DNA of 64,000 bases from Halictus rubicundus (GCF_050948215.1 NC_135149.1:1-64000), one strand, 5' to 3'. Positions 45,411-56,555 are shown, counted from the stretch's first letter. Translations and numbers: made by a program. Notes: generated from the letters alone by a model not told the origin.

Positions 45411-45880
45411 CTTTACGTTAAATTAGTGTTCGATAATTTCATGGTGGCTCGTGTAGCGTTTGGGTGAGGCCGCGTTCGCGCCGCGGAACGACGGAATCAC
45501 GACGCCGGTGAGACAGCGACATTCAGGGAATTCGCAACAGCTGCGTGACCGTAGGTCGACGAACGTATGCCGTTGGTATAAACGCGAATCTAGCCGGATA
45601 ACGGAGGGCCGCGTGTTCACCTTTCAGCGAGTGTACGCCGCCGGGCATAAACGCGGAGTAGTAGATTCGTGGGGGTAGCGTCGTCGTAGATTTTGGGAAG
45701 AATTGTTCACGAAGTGCGGGTCGTTTCCACGACGAGACGACGCGACAAGCTCGTACTTGTACGAAAAACTAGAGACCGCGTAACACGAGCGCGCCCACCA
45801 TCCGTCGCGAGAGTTTTTAAATCGTGCTCGGCGGAAAATGACAACTGCCGGTCTCCACTGGCAGCTCACATTTGATATTC
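45411..45880. other. CpG-rich patch, unassigned
   Basis: A 470-base GC/CpG-rich island in AT-rich surroundings. Open frames occur on both strands but none is recognisable. It could be a promoter/first exon or an LTR fragment. Confidence 0.35.
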
Positions 45881-47340
45881 CCGATTAACACGTTCACGCC
45901 GGCGCACAGTGCGGATAAGTCGGCACATCTCACTACATTTTTATTTGACGATGCACGAAAACTTCCTTTGGCAGAATTGCATATTAGCAGGAAATTCATA
46001 TTATTATTCATTTAAAAATCATTTAACAATTTTTTTTTATGCATAAAAATATTTTTTTTCAACTTATTAATTTTATTGTTAAATTTAATTTTTTGTGACT
46101 AATTACCATTACATATTGTTAAAGGATGGAGTTGGAAGCGTGGAGGGAGTTAAGATTCAACGACGCGAGCACTGTGGTGTTCAAAGTCAGTCTAACGTCT
46201 AGTTTATTAACACTTGCGTGAGTCACTTAAAACTAATCCCTACACCAACTTAAGACTAAGAGAACCGCAAAGGAAGAAAACTATGACTAAGCGAAGCGCG
46301 GAAGCCCAAAGAAGCGCAGTGAGTTTACTTTAGCGAAAGGAACAGCAAAGGCTCAAGCGAGGCGAAGCGTGTTATACAGCGAGCAGTTCAACGACTAACT
46401 ACAAACCCAATTTTTTGGGAGTCGGTTGCGCTGAAGGTGGTCGAAAGCCTCGGGACGGGAGAGGTGACGAGAGCCTCGGTGGTCTAGCGCCTTGTTGTGT
46501 TTGGGCAATCCCGTCACCTCTCTCGCCCCTGGCCCATACTAGGGTCTCGTGCCGCCGCGGAGCTCGCGTGATCCGAAACACATATGCATTAGTAACCAAA
46601 TTTAGATTTTTGTAAAAAAATTGGCTATAGCCGGTTTTGGGGGCCAAATCTGCCCTGGAAGGGATTTTATTCCAATTTGCGCCATTCGATAGCCTACCAA
46701 AAAAGATACCTTTCAGCCAAGTTTTAGCCCTATAGCTCATCTGTAAGGGTAGTTGTAGAGGAAAAACGAAAATCCAGTTTTTGGTCCATTTTCCCCATTT
46801 AATGACAATTTAAAATTCTGAAAAAATCTGACACAGTTCGCACACCAAACCACATACTTTGAGTCGTTTTCAGATTTTTCCGTTGCAAACTCTGGCTGTA
46901 AAAATCGAAAAAATGCAGATTTCATATGGAAATCTAAGTCTAATCTAATCTAATCTATCTCTCTTCTCTTGTTTGAGAAGTGCCCAAAACAGGCTATTTG
47001 TCCGCACTGTGCGGCAGTGCTATTTGTGTTTCTCTTCGTGGGGCGGCGCTCGTATTCATGCTTTTGTGGCGGATTCTCACGGTGTTTCATTCCCTATATG
47101 AACTCTGAGAATAAGGGATATGATGGAGCAAACCACACCCTGGACTATTGAGATACGCTTTGTAGAGACTTTATTAGCTTTTTAACGTGTGTATATGGGG
47201 GAGTTTCACATTAGACTGGGGTGGTTGTATATTTGAATGCATCGGTTAAAATGCCCTTTACCAACTTATATATATAAATCTCTATGAGCTAGGAACTTAT
47301 TATCTTAGTAACTATTTGGTAGATGGCGCATGTGCTACTC
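45881..47340. other. Intergenic with possible one-ended piggyBac-like tip and (TCTAA)n patch; no gene seen
   Basis: ttaacacgttcacgccggcg at 45886 resembles the TTAACACGTT-type tip of the piggyBac-like MITEs, but I find no partner end. A short (tctaa)n patch, about four units, lies near 46940. The stretch 46640-46920 looks like old repeat sequence but has no identity. Confidence 0.4.
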
Positions 47341-47344
47341 GTAC

Positions 47345-47649
47345 TGTAGGGATATTGGCGCTGCCGCGCCATTCCCCTAGACATGCGCCTAGAGAATATA
47401 CTCCGACGAGGTTGGCAGTGCCAACCTCGGGCAATGCAGGCGAGAGAACCGCCAATGTACTCTCTCTCTCGCTGCCTGACTCTCGATCGAGACAGACGTC
47501 TCGATCCAACGCTCTCGAACCAGAGTCGAATAAAGTTGTTTCGTTACATACACGTGTTAGTGATTATTGATAGAAAGTCTCCTAGTGGTTCTGTGCAGAG
47601 TAGGCTGCATCTTGGTTCCGCATTTATCGGCGGGACCCTTAAACCTACA
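47345..47649 (+). mobile_element. Solo LTR A of the GTAC-flanked family
   Basis: 305 bp, starting TGTAGGGATATTGGCGC and ending CCTACA, with GTAC at 47341-47344 and 47650-47653. It has aataaagttgtt near 47529, as in an LTR R region. Its first 50 bases resemble the starts of LTRs B and C (ggcgc...ccgcgccattcccctag). Confidence 0.75.
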
Positions 47650-47653
47650 GTAC

Positions 47654-48079
47654 TGTAGGGTGTATGGCGCCACCGTCGCCTTTTCCCCTCGGCCGCTCCG
47701 ATCACGCTAGTTTCCACTCTCGCGTGGGCCATGCGAACAACGCACGTGCGAGACGAAACTCGCTCTCCTTCATTACTCGTCGCTCGTAGCGACCGGACGC
47801 GTTCGTCAACCGTCCCTCTCTTGCCGTTTATCTCTCGTAGTGATCGGACGCGTTTGCTCAGAAATACAGTCTTGCTCTTGTAATTCGAGTCCTTCTCGGA
47901 CTGTGTAATAAATCGTGCCCACGGGTTCTCGTAGAACCGAAGTCAAGTGTCTTATCTTTCATAATCCAACCACGTGGTTCCTTAACCTATAACTATAACG
48001 TAGAGTAGGCTACGTGCCTCGCTATCCCTCCCGAGGCTTCGGATATTCGCCGCGGGTGTTATATCTCGACCAACCTACA
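47654..48079 (+). mobile_element. Solo LTR B of the GTAC-flanked family
   Basis: 426 bp, TGTAGGGTGTATGGCGCC to CCTACA, flanked by GTAC (47650-47653, 48080-48083). It contains taataaatcgtgcccacggg near 47907 and the phrase acgtagagtaggctacgtgc near its end, shared with LTR C in inverted orientation. Confidence 0.8.
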
Positions 48080-48224
48080 GTACTGTAGGAAGTTAGTACG
48101 CAATATTCGTGGAGAATATTCCAAGCCTCGCGGAGGGCGAACGAGGCACGTAGCCTACTCTACGTATACTGCGCGGTTAAGGAGCTACGTGGTCGGGTAT
48201 GAGAAACGACACTCGCGTTTGCGG

Positions 48225-49030
48225 TGTTATGTACGTATTAGGGACCCGAAATTACGATACTTGTCTGCAGATGGCACAACCGGTTAATCTATCAATTTCG
48301 CGGCATGAGTTCAAACGCCTCAAAGTACTAAGGTACTAAACTCCCGAACGCGGCTTTATCTGGGAAGGGAAAATGGATATAAAATGTTATAACGTAACTT
48401 GGTCGGAAAACTTTGCTGTATTTCTAATAATGTTGATGGGTCGACAAAGTGATTTTTGAGATCAAAAAACGAGTGTCCCGGGCCTTTTCTCTCTGTTCCT
48501 TTTATCGGACCTCCGGTTCCAGGATGCGTTGATGGTGGGGCGTCGTGAGGTCCAATCAGAAGGGTAGTCTCCTCCCCTAAGTTGCGTGGGCCTAGAATGC
48601 GTAAGGCCTCGAAGGAGTGGCCCAAGGGGACGTAATCTGGGGGGTTACTCGCGTGTAGCATGCCACGTGCGTTTCGATTGCCGTTCGATGTCTTCGTAGG
48701 TGGCCTCTTGTTCGGGGGTGACTAATTTATGTCTTCCAGGTCCTTGAGGGAGGCTGTAGAGCTGTCTTCTCTCGGGTCTGTTTTTCCTCGTTGTCCTTCG
48801 CTTAAGCGGGCCTGGTCCTAGTAGAAGTGGTTCCGCTCCGTTATCGCTTGCAGCTGGCATTCCTTGCGTCTCGCTTTCCCTACTCGAGTGACCTCTTAAC
48901 TTAACATAACATTTTCTAACTGCGCTTTCTTAAAAATTATCCTTATAGAATACGTGTCTGTTCGAATACGCGCGGTATCATGTCTAGTTATTACCGAGAT
49001 GGCGCCTGTTTCGATTAGGGCGACGTCACA
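48225..49030 (-). repeat. 3' LTR of the Gypsy element
   Basis: 806 bp. On the plus strand it starts tgttatgtacg and ends gggcgacgtcaca, so TG...CA on both strands. It matches 55750-56555 wherever compared. Confidence 0.95.
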
Positions 49031-49648
49031 CCTCCCCCTTTAATAAAAAGGATGTTACATGTAGTAACAACTTTTACTTTAATACTAGGTAGAACACCTT
49101 ATAACTAAGCGGAACAATAATAATTAATAATAATAGATTAATAATAAAATTAACGGTAAACGCAAAAGGAAAAATAATAGCAAAGCGCCAATTGCTACAG
49201 TAGTAATAATAATAATAATGATGACAATAAAAAAAAAAAAAATATAGTATAGTATGATTATAGTATAGAAAGGGGGTAGTTATAATAATATTTATTATAG
49301 AAAGCAGAGGTACTAAAATGCTTAGTAACATAGACAGATATTTTATTTTGATATATAGAATAATAGAGAAAATAACTACTGTAACATAATCATATTAAAG
49401 GTATGCATATATACAAAAACACAAAAAGAAATTAAATGACAATAGTAATAGCGATCTTAATAATGATGTTTATAATTATAAAAGGATGTGGTATGACTAA
49501 GTATAAAAATAGGTGTTACTAACGATACAGCTTATTTAGAAGATATATGCATATATTATTATTCGCCTATATTCCGCATTCATGATACATATGCATACAT
49601 ACGTAAGCACCCTTGCTATAATGCTCGACTCGATATTCTACAGGTATA
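49031..49648 (-). other. Gypsy polypurine tract and AT-rich 3' untranslated region
   Basis: cctcccccttt (49031-49041) is the polypurine tract on the minus strand, directly next to the LTR. The rest is AT-rich simple sequence (taataataataatg, a12) without an env-like ORF. Confidence 0.75.
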
Positions 49649-52600
49649 TCAAGGATCTGGTTGTGGATCGGGTAGCGGTTCAGGCCTAATATGGGCTAAT
49701 TTAAGTTTATTGGTATGGACTATCTTCATACGTGATTGGTTGATTGCGATTTCGGCATTGGAATCATCAAATAATCGGGTTATTTTATACGGTCCGTTCC
49801 ATTGGGGGTCAAACTTGGAAGTTCGAGGTTCGTGAAGCAGGTACACGTGGTCGTCGATCCTAAACTTGTGTTGGTTGACGTTCCGGTCATAAAGTTTTTT
49901 ACACTTAGCCTTGGCTTTCTTAAGGGTTTGGGCGGCAGATGCTTGTACGGTTGTTATTGTAGAGAAAAGGTCGTCGAAGTATTGAGAAAACGTTCGGGGT
50001 GGTTGTACGTCGGCAAATTCTGAAGGGATGCGGGCCTTTTTACCAAAAATAAGTTCATGGGGAGTGAAACCTGTAGACTCGTGAACCGATGTATTGTAGG
50101 AAAACATGCCGAATCGTATCCATTTATCCCAATCTCTCTTAGTGCAATAGTGTTTTAAATATTCGATGAAGACGTGGTGAGCGCGTTCGAGCGAACCTAA
50201 TGATTGGGGATGGTATGCTGTAGATTTAATTTGTTTGATTTTGAAGATGCGGCAAAAGCATTTCATTATTCGGCTCATAAAATTTCTACCTTGATCAGTG
50301 TGGATGGTTTTTGGGCATCCGAAACGAGAAATAAATTGTTCTGCAAGTGCAGAAGCAACAGAGACTGCATCCATTTCTCGGAGAGGGATAGCATCTGAAT
50401 ATTTTGTCAGATTATCTTGGAGGGTGAGGAGATATCTGTAACCTGATTCGGTTACTGGTAAAGGTCCAACAATGTCTAACTGTACCTTATCGAATGCCTG
50501 TTGAGGGGTGTCTGTAATACGAAGAGGTTGTTTAATCCCTTTCCTTACTAGTTTGAATTTTTGACAACTGGGGCAGGTTTTTACGAGGTCTGCGATATCT
50601 TTTCGCATTCCTTTCCAATAGAAGTCTTCACGAACACGGTTATATAACTTAGTAATTCCTTTGTGACCACCCACCACAGACTCGTGGTATTCTTTAAGGA
50701 TACGACTTTGGTCGTCCTTTGGGGGAAATTTTAGTTCGTTTGAGCATATAGTGATAGTATACCCTTCCGTCGAGAAACCAGCCTTGAATAGTTTTTCTAT
50801 ATCGATCCAAGGAATTTGATCTAAGTCGTTACGATTTTTCGATACACTGCAAGTAAAGAGGCCAAGTCCCTTCATTAAATTTTTTAAACTATGAATGCAC
50901 AATTCGATGTTTGTAAGGCTGGTAGGTGAATTGGGGGTTTCTTGGGTAATTAAGTGGAAAATATTGGTTCGACCGGATCGGATGGCAATGGCTTCACCTA
51001 CGTTGGCATCCACGTTGCGCAATTCATGGATGGAGAACCTCCCTTGTTCGAGTAACTCATTACTAGTTGCAGAAGTTAACTCGTAGTTTGCCGAAATGAA
51101 ATGAACTATGTGATCTTTTCTCAGAGATAGGAAATCTTTACTGTAGGTAAAACATGAATGGGTTAAAGTGTATAATTCGTTAGTGTTGAATCGGGCAGCG
51201 ATCGGTGGATCTTGGTTGGATATGTTTCGTTCTTCTGAAAAAGGGTTATCGTCAGGTTGGGTAGCGTCAGAGTCAACCGTGTCCCATAAATACCTTCCCT
51301 CGATGCGTGCACTGCAGCCTGTCCGTGGAGACGGTACGGGAATTTGCGCGCGTACCGGAACTCCGACATGGCGTACAGGCGAGATTTCCCTCGTTGCGAG
51401 TACGGGTTTTATCGTCGCTTCTCGTTGCACTGCAGCTTGTCCTTGGAGACGGTCTGGGAATTTGCGCGCAGAACCGGAACTACCGACATAGCGTGCAGGC
51501 GAATTTTCCAGCGTTGCAGGAAGAAGGGTCCACACTTTACTCCCCGGGACACGATCTACTGTCTTGTCTTGTTGAGTAGTCATGCAAATGTTGTTGCAGG
51601 ATTTCGATGTTATTGTGGATGGTGTTCGGGTGGATACAAGTTGGTTGTTTATCTGGGGTAGATTTCCTATCTCTTCCGCCAACTTCTCGCTAGCAAAGAA
51701 GCAGGCGGCAACGGAAGCTTCACATTCGAGACATTGAGATACTTTGCCAGGATCGTCACCCGTTTCGATATCAGCAACCGGTGTTTTGTCCGCGCGGACA
51801 AGCATCTTTTCCTGACATCTAGAGTGAGAATCCCTTTGAAGTTCCACTGCCGTTTGTTGCAAAACCTCATCCGGAACGTTACGGGAAAGAGCATCCGCGT
51901 TGGAATTTACGCGTCCTGGCTTGTATACGATATTATAATCGTACTCGTTCAATTTGATTCTCCATCGCATTAATTTGGAGGTTGGATCTTTGGTGTTGTG
52001 GAGCCAAACTAGAGGTCGATGGTCCGTGACAAGGGTAAATTTATGGCCGTACAGATAGGGGCGGAAATGATTAACAGCGAAAATTATGGCGAGTAATTCC
52101 TTTTCGGTAGTAGAATAGTTTGTTTCGGTGTCGTTCAGTGTTCTCGATGCATAGGCAATAGGAAGATCTTTGCCTATATCACCCTGACTGAGGACGGCAC
52201 CGATGGCATAGTTGGAGGCATCGGTAGTGACTATAAATGATTTGCGAAAATCCGGATATTGCAGGAGGGGTTGCCGGCAGATAGTGTCTCTTAGGTTTTC
52301 AAATGCTTCTTGCGCAGCATGGTTCCAGAAGAATGGAGTACTCTTTTTTAGCAATCGAGTCATGGGTTTTGCGAGTCTCGCGAAGTCCTTGATAAACCTG
52401 CGATAGTATCCGATTAATCCTAAAAAGGATTTAATTGTTTTCCTATTCGAGGGTACCGGGAACGATTTCACGGCTTTAATTTTACCGGGGTCCGGCTTCA
52501 CTCCTTCGTTAGTGATCAGATGCCCTAGATAAGCTATTTCTTTGCGAAGAAACATGCACTTTTCCGGTTGAAGTGCCAGCCCAGCGTTTTGCAAGCGGCC

Positions 52601-53959
52601 TAGCAGAGTGTTTAGTTTTCTAGAGTGTTCTTCGAGTGAATTAGCATAGACGACAATATCATCCATGTATACGAATAATTCGATACCCTGTAGACCGACG
52701 AGGACACGATCCATAAGCCTCTGGAAGGTGGCTGGTGCGTTACAAAGACCAAAGGGCATTCTATTAAACTCGTAATGTCCAAAAGGGGTTGAAAATGCGG
52801 TTTTTGATTTAGAAGAGGGGTCCATAGATACCTGATGAAACCCTGAGGCTAAATCGAGCGTGCTAAAATATTTAGCACCTCCTAGTTGATCGAGGATATC
52901 CGTTATATTAGGGAGTGGGTAAGCGTCGTTAATTGTTTTTTCATTGAGTCTGCGATAGCCGATGACCATTCGCCAACGAGGTTCACCAGACGAATCCGGC
53001 TTCTTCGGCACGATCCAAACAGGTGAATTATATGGGGAATCGGAGGGTTCGATGATTTTATTGTTAAGAAGGTCTTGGACTTGGTTCTGAATTTCTGCCT
53101 TGTGGATCTGAGGATATCTGTATTGTTTGGTGTTTAGCGGGCTCTCATCGGTGGTAATTATCTTATGTTTTACGGTGGTGGTGGACTCTAATTTATCTCC
53201 AGGTAAGTGAAATTGGTATGCGTAAGTAGCAACACTTGATAGAATACTAACTCTTTCTTCCTCGTTCAAATTATCTAATTTAAGAAGGCCAGAAAGCTTT
53301 GAAAGTCTCTCGGCAGAGGAGCGTTGGTTGTCTATACCTGGGTTACCGATTCGAGCAGAACGGGCTAATGGGGGTTGAGCCTCGAAATCTTCCAGTTCGA
53401 CCGGAGGTAGAGTAATATTGACCTGATCATACGTACAATTAATGGCGAACAATTTTACATGACCCTGATCTTGCGAAACAATTGCTTCTCCTACGTACAC
53501 TCCCGGTCCGAAATCCATTTTCCTAACGTAACCTTCCCTTAAATTTGGAGTTTTAGTAGGAATTTTAATTAACGTTTTAGTTCGCGGCGGCAAGTCGAAC
53601 GAAGGGTGGTTACAAAACGGAATTTCTTTATTCCCTAAGATTAGTGAACTTGACAATTTTTCTCGAAAAGCTAGAAGAGCCTGTTGTTTAGTAAGGAATT
53701 CCATTCCAATAATTCCGGATTGTTCTATGGGGAAGCTATGGTCTACTACTTGAAATTTTATTTCGACACTCAGCATATTGAGAGTAATTTCTCCATAGGT
53801 TCGACGAGTTCCTGTCCCAATGCCTCTCAAATGATACGAAATTTTAGTGTTAACATGAACCTCTGGAGAAATCGCACTTTCTTTAATTAGATTCAATTGT
53901 GAACCGGTGTCAATGAGGAAATAACCCTGGTTGTTATGGAAAAAACAATGATCTATAAT
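49649..53959 (-). CDS. pol: Gypsy Pol: protease, RT, RNase H, integrase (-1 frame relative to gag)
   Basis: The frame is open from before the gag stop down to 49649. The protease motif FLIDTGSQL lies at about 53897-53925. Numbering from 53896, RT has DLASGFHQV and catalytic YMDD near residue 409. RNase H has VTTDASNYAIGAVLSQ near 555 and a TDHRPLVWL segment. A spacer of about 300 residues follows. The integrase has a zinc domain (YHESVVGGHKG...CPSCQKF, about 1065-1108), then DIVGPLP (1138), HTDQGRNFMS (1198) and SLERAHHVF (1235) for the DDE triad, and a GPY-type end (WNGPYKIT near 1367). There is no chromodomain. No in-frame stop is present. Translation probably depends on -1 frameshifting from gag. 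Confidence 0.95.
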   Translation of the reverse strand: MIDHCFFHNNQGYFLIDTGSQLNLIKESAISPEVHVNTKISYHLRGIGTGTRRTYGEITLNMLSVEIKFQVVDHSFPIEQSGIIGMEFLTKQQALLAFREKLSSSLILGNKEIPFCNHPSFDLPPRTKTLIKIPTKTPNLREGYVRKMDFGPGVYVGEAIVSQDQGHVKLFAINCTYDQVNITLPPVELEDFEAQPPLARSARIGNPGIDNQRSSAERLSKLSGLLKLDNLNEEERVSILSSVATYAYQFHLPGDKLESTTTVKHKIITTDESPLNTKQYRYPQIHKAEIQNQVQDLLNNKIIEPSDSPYNSPVWIVPKKPDSSGEPRWRMVIGYRRLNEKTINDAYPLPNITDILDQLGGAKYFSTLDLASGFHQVSMDPSSKSKTAFSTPFGHYEFNRMPFGLCNAPATFQRLMDRVLVGLQGIELFVYMDDIVVYANSLEEHSRKLNTLLGRLQNAGLALQPEKCMFLRKEIAYLGHLITNEGVKPDPGKIKAVKSFPVPSNRKTIKSFLGLIGYYRRFIKDFARLAKPMTRLLKKSTPFFWNHAAQEAFENLRDTICRQPLLQYPDFRKSFIVTTDASNYAIGAVLSQGDIGKDLPIAYASRTLNDTETNYSTTEKELLAIIFAVNHFRPYLYGHKFTLVTDHRPLVWLHNTKDPTSKLMRWRIKLNEYDYNIVYKPGRVNSNADALSRNVPDEVLQQTAVELQRDSHSRCQEKMLVRADKTPVADIETGDDPGKVSQCLECEASVAACFFASEKLAEEIGNLPQINNQLVSTRTPSTITSKSCNNICMTTQQDKTVDRVPGSKVWTLLPATLENSPARYVGSSGSARKFPDRLQGQAAVQREATIKPVLATREISPVRHVGVPVRAQIPVPSPRTGCSARIEGRYLWDTVDSDATQPDDNPFSEERNISNQDPPIAARFNTNELYTLTHSCFTYSKDFLSLRKDHIVHFISANYELTSATSNELLEQGRFSIHELRNVDANVGEAIAIRSGRTNIFHLITQETPNSPTSLTNIELCIHSLKNLMKGLGLFTCSVSKNRNDLDQIPWIDIEKLFKAGFSTEGYTITICSNELKFPPKDDQSRILKEYHESVVGGHKGITKLYNRVREDFYWKGMRKDIADLVKTCPSCQKFKLVRKGIKQPLRITDTPQQAFDKVQLDIVGPLPVTESGYRYLLTLQDNLTKYSDAIPLREMDAVSVASALAEQFISRFGCPKTIHTDQGRNFMSRIMKCFCRIFKIKQIKSTAYHPQSLGSLERAHHVFIEYLKHYCTKRDWDKWIRFGMFSYNTSVHESTGFTPHELIFGKKARIPSEFADVQPPRTFSQYFDDLFSTITTVQASAAQTLKKAKAKCKKLYDRNVNQHKFRIDDHVYLLHEPRTSKFDPQWNGPYKITRLFDDSNAEIAINQSRMKIVHTNKLKLAHIRPEPLPDPQPDP
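51290..51530. repeat. ~118-bp imperfect tandem duplication inside Gypsy pol
   Basis: actgcagc(c/t)tgtcc(g/t)tggagacgg starts at 51311 and again at 51429, and gaatttgcgcgc and ggcgtacaggcga-like phrases recur at the same offset. It lies in the RNase H-integrase spacer, so it does not touch a catalytic domain. Confidence 0.8.
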
Positions 53960-55227
53960 TATGACGGGGAGTTGGGTTGTTCGCTTTCGACTGAGATCGT
54001 AGTTAACCTGGCAGAGTCGGGTCGCGCTTTTATTGCTACACTCTTCGTAGCGCTGTCTCGAAGAGCGAGATTGGAGTTTAAATTACGCCCAGGTGCAATG
54101 TATGATGATGGGTGATTATCACTACGTCGTTCCCGATCGCGCTTAGTAAAACAATTAAACTCGTTATGACCTTTCCGTTTACAATAAGTGCACATAAGGG
54201 CCTCCCGCCGTTTGAAGCTATTGCAGTTTTCTGACGCGTGACCCGGTTTCCGACAGGTATGGCAGTAAAGGCGTGAACGACGATCATCACCGCCTCGTGT
54301 TGCCCGGATTTCGTTTACCCGGACTGTCTCTATTTCTTCGCGAGGACGTCTCGTGTCAAATCTTCGTTCTTGCCCACGTTCGCGACGATCGTATCGCACG
54401 ATTTTTTCCCGACGAACACGAGCTCTATTCTTTTGATGTTCCTCCTCGTCCATCGCCAAATCAATGGCCGCTTGGAGAATCGCGGGTTTTCCTTGACGAA
54501 CCTGAGTCTCGATTGTATTACTCAATCCCGTGATGTAACAACTGCAGGCGTTGTCTATGGCCCTAGTCCGTACTCCATATGCGACGTCCGGATCACATTC
54601 TTCATCAATCGCGTCAAGTATATCGTCTAATAATTCTTTGACTCGATTCCCGTACTGGAGTGCAGATTCTCCGATTTCTTGATACATATTCGACATACGC
54701 GTTTGGAGGGTGTCGAGAGTGTGCCTTGGGGTAAATGCACGTTCCAAAGATTTTAGTAATTCTTCCAGATTATACGTATCTCGTTGTCGTCGGATATGAC
54801 TTTTCGCGTCCTTAATTACTTTTTTCTCTATTATTTTAACAAGAAATTGCCGTTCGTTCAACTTTACCGCCTTCCAAATATCGCGGCATAATCTCGTAAA
54901 CTCTTTCACCGGTGTAGACTTCCCATCAAATTCAGGCAAAATTTCCGAGGCTAATTTTAAAGAGATTTGGCATCCGCCGACGGATTCGACATTAGAGACA
55001 GCGGAAGCAGAAGATAATTCCTCTATATTCGAATTTTCGTACTGTTCAGACACAATCGATGGGGGTTGATACCCCGGTGGCCGAACAAATGGTTTGTCAA
55101 TTTCATTTCGCATGATCTCAGGGTCACGCCAAGGGATAAGAGAGAAATCGGAGGAGCTATCAGACCGTGAGGTTCCCTGCGGGCACGCGACAACCCACGA
55201 GCTAGTCGATCGACTATCGTTACTCAT
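53959..55227 (-). CDS. gag: Gypsy Gag polyprotein
   Basis: The frame starts at ATG 55227 (MSNDSRSTSS) and ends with TAA at 53961-53959. It encodes a retrotransposon Gag: a Ser-rich N-terminus, a helical capsid-like domain around residues 85-260 (LPEFDGKSTPVKEFTRLCRDIW, ALQYGNRVKELLDDILDA), an Arg-rich linker, and two zinc knuckles, CHTCRKPGHASENC and CTYCKRKGHNEFNC, in the nucleocapsid. It packages the element RNA. The gag end overlaps the upstream opening of pol. The frame is also open five codons further upstream, without an ATG. Confidence 0.93.
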   Translation of the reverse strand: MSNDSRSTSSWVVACPQGTSRSDSSSDFSLIPWRDPEIMRNEIDKPFVRPPGYQPPSIVSEQYENSNIEELSSASAVSNVESVGGCQISLKLASEILPEFDGKSTPVKEFTRLCRDIWKAVKLNERQFLVKIIEKKVIKDAKSHIRRQRDTYNLEELLKSLERAFTPRHTLDTLQTRMSNMYQEIGESALQYGNRVKELLDDILDAIDEECDPDVAYGVRTRAIDNACSCYITGLSNTIETQVRQGKPAILQAAIDLAMDEEEHQKNRARVRREKIVRYDRRERGQERRFDTRRPREEIETVRVNEIRATRGGDDRRSRLYCHTCRKPGHASENCNSFKRREALMCTYCKRKGHNEFNCFTKRDRERRSDNHPSSYIAPGRNLNSNLALRDSATKSVAIKARPDSARLTTISVESEQPNSPS

Positions 55228-55749
55228 GTTTACACTAGACAATTATCTATCTTAATCTAAATACCAAACTAATCTAATCCTGACTGGTCACTCGAGATAG
55301 AAACAATGAACGTGTGTCTTACACTTGAGCTGCTGATGAGTTGACGATGTCCGCTGCTACTGAATTCCAGAAGGGTAGGTTCGTTTACTAGATGTTGTTC
55401 CCTTCTTCAAATGGACGTTGAATGTGCAGCTATCAGGATGGCAGGTGCGCAGCAGGTATCCAGTGATTGCCAGTGATTTCAGGGTTGCTTTAGGCTAGCT
55501 TGCGTGGCCGCTGATAATCACCTCTTCCGGTATTCACCCGTCGCTCCCTGGGGAAACCACGCCAAAACCCAGGAGGGAAGAGTGGCACGAAAACTCAGTT
55601 TGTAATTCACAGTTCAATGTTCACCTGCACTCTTTTATTGTCCTTATTTAATTAAAATACACTGTTAGTTCAGTTCGAATTCTAAGTCACAAATGTGTTC
55701 TTTTGAAAAAGCGCGCACGAAAGTTGGCGTATCCCACCGCTGTCACCAC
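55228..55749 (-). other. Gypsy 5' untranslated region with primer-binding site at 55732-55749
   Basis: No gene. On the minus strand, next to the 5' LTR, stands tggtgacagcggtgggata, close to the reverse complement of a tRNA-Leu 3' end (...ATCCCACCGCTG-C/T-CACCA). The tRNA identity is inferred from general knowledge with a mismatch or two expected. Confidence 0.65.
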
Positions 55750-56555
55750 TGTTATGTACGTATTAGGGACCCGAAATTACGATACTTGTCTGCAGATGGC
55801 ACAACCGGTTAATCTATCAATTTCGCGGCATGAGTTCAAACGCCTCAAAGTACTAAGGTACTAAACTCCCGAACGCGGCTTTATCTGGGAAGGGAAAATG
55901 GATATAAAATGTTATAACGTAACTTGGTCGGAAAACTTTGCTGTATTTCTAATAATGTTGATGGGTCGACAAAGTGATTTTTGAGATCAAAAAACGAGTG
56001 TCCCGGGCCTTTTCTCTCTGTTCCTTTTATCGGACCTCCGGTTCCAGGATGCGTTGATGGTGGGGCGTCGTGAGGTCCAATCAGAAGGGTAGTCTCCTCC
56101 CCTAAGTTGCGTGGGCCTAGAATGCGTAAGGCCTCGAAGGAGTGGCCCAAGGGGACGTAATCTGGGGGGTTACTCGCGTGTAGCATGCCACGTGCGTTTC
56201 GATTGCCGTTCGATGTCTTCGTAGGTGGCCTCTTGTTCGGGGGTGACTAATTTATGTCTTCCAGGTCCTTGAGGGAGGCTGTAGAGCTGTCTTCTCTCGG
56301 GTCTGTTTTTCCTCGTTGTCCTTCGCTTAAGCGGGCCTGGTCCTAGTAGAAGTGGTTCCGCTCCGTTATCGCTTGCAGCTGGCATTCCTTGCGTCTCGCT
56401 TTCCCTACTCGAGTGACCTCTTAACTTAACATAACATTTTCTAACTGCGCTTTCTTAAAAATTATCCTTATAGAATACGTGTCTGTTCGAATACGCGCGG
56501 TATCATGTCTAGTTATTACCGAGATGGCGCCTGTTTCGATTAGGGCGACGTCACA
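55750..56555 (-). repeat. 5' LTR of the Gypsy element
   Basis: 806 bp, same boundaries and sequence as 48225-49030 wherever compared. Followed on the plus strand by GCGG, the TSD. Confidence 0.95.

Larger units (their letters stand above)
48225..56555 (-). mobile_element. Complete Gypsy-type LTR retrotransposon, minus strand
   Basis: 8331 bp, two 806-bp LTRs that look identical, TSD GCGG on both sides, tRNA-Leu-like primer site, gag, pol and polypurine tract. Pol order is PR-RT-RH-IN, which defines Ty3/Gypsy. No env ORF is present. The RT-IN spacer and overall style suggest the 412/mdg1 side of Gypsy, but that is tentative. All catalytic motifs are intact. Confidence 0.95.

Noticed and set aside
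46936..46965. Telomere-like (TCTAA)n
   Set aside because: Only about four units, and the insect telomere repeat is TTAGG/CCTAA; treated as simple sequence.
45886..47190. A third piggyBac-like MITE starting ttaacacgttcacgcc
   Set aside because: No matching right end was found; kept only as a possible one-ended tip.
48356..48860. Two minus-strand frames in the Gypsy LTRs (also at 55881-56385)
   Set aside because: They lie wholly inside the LTRs and resemble no protein I know.
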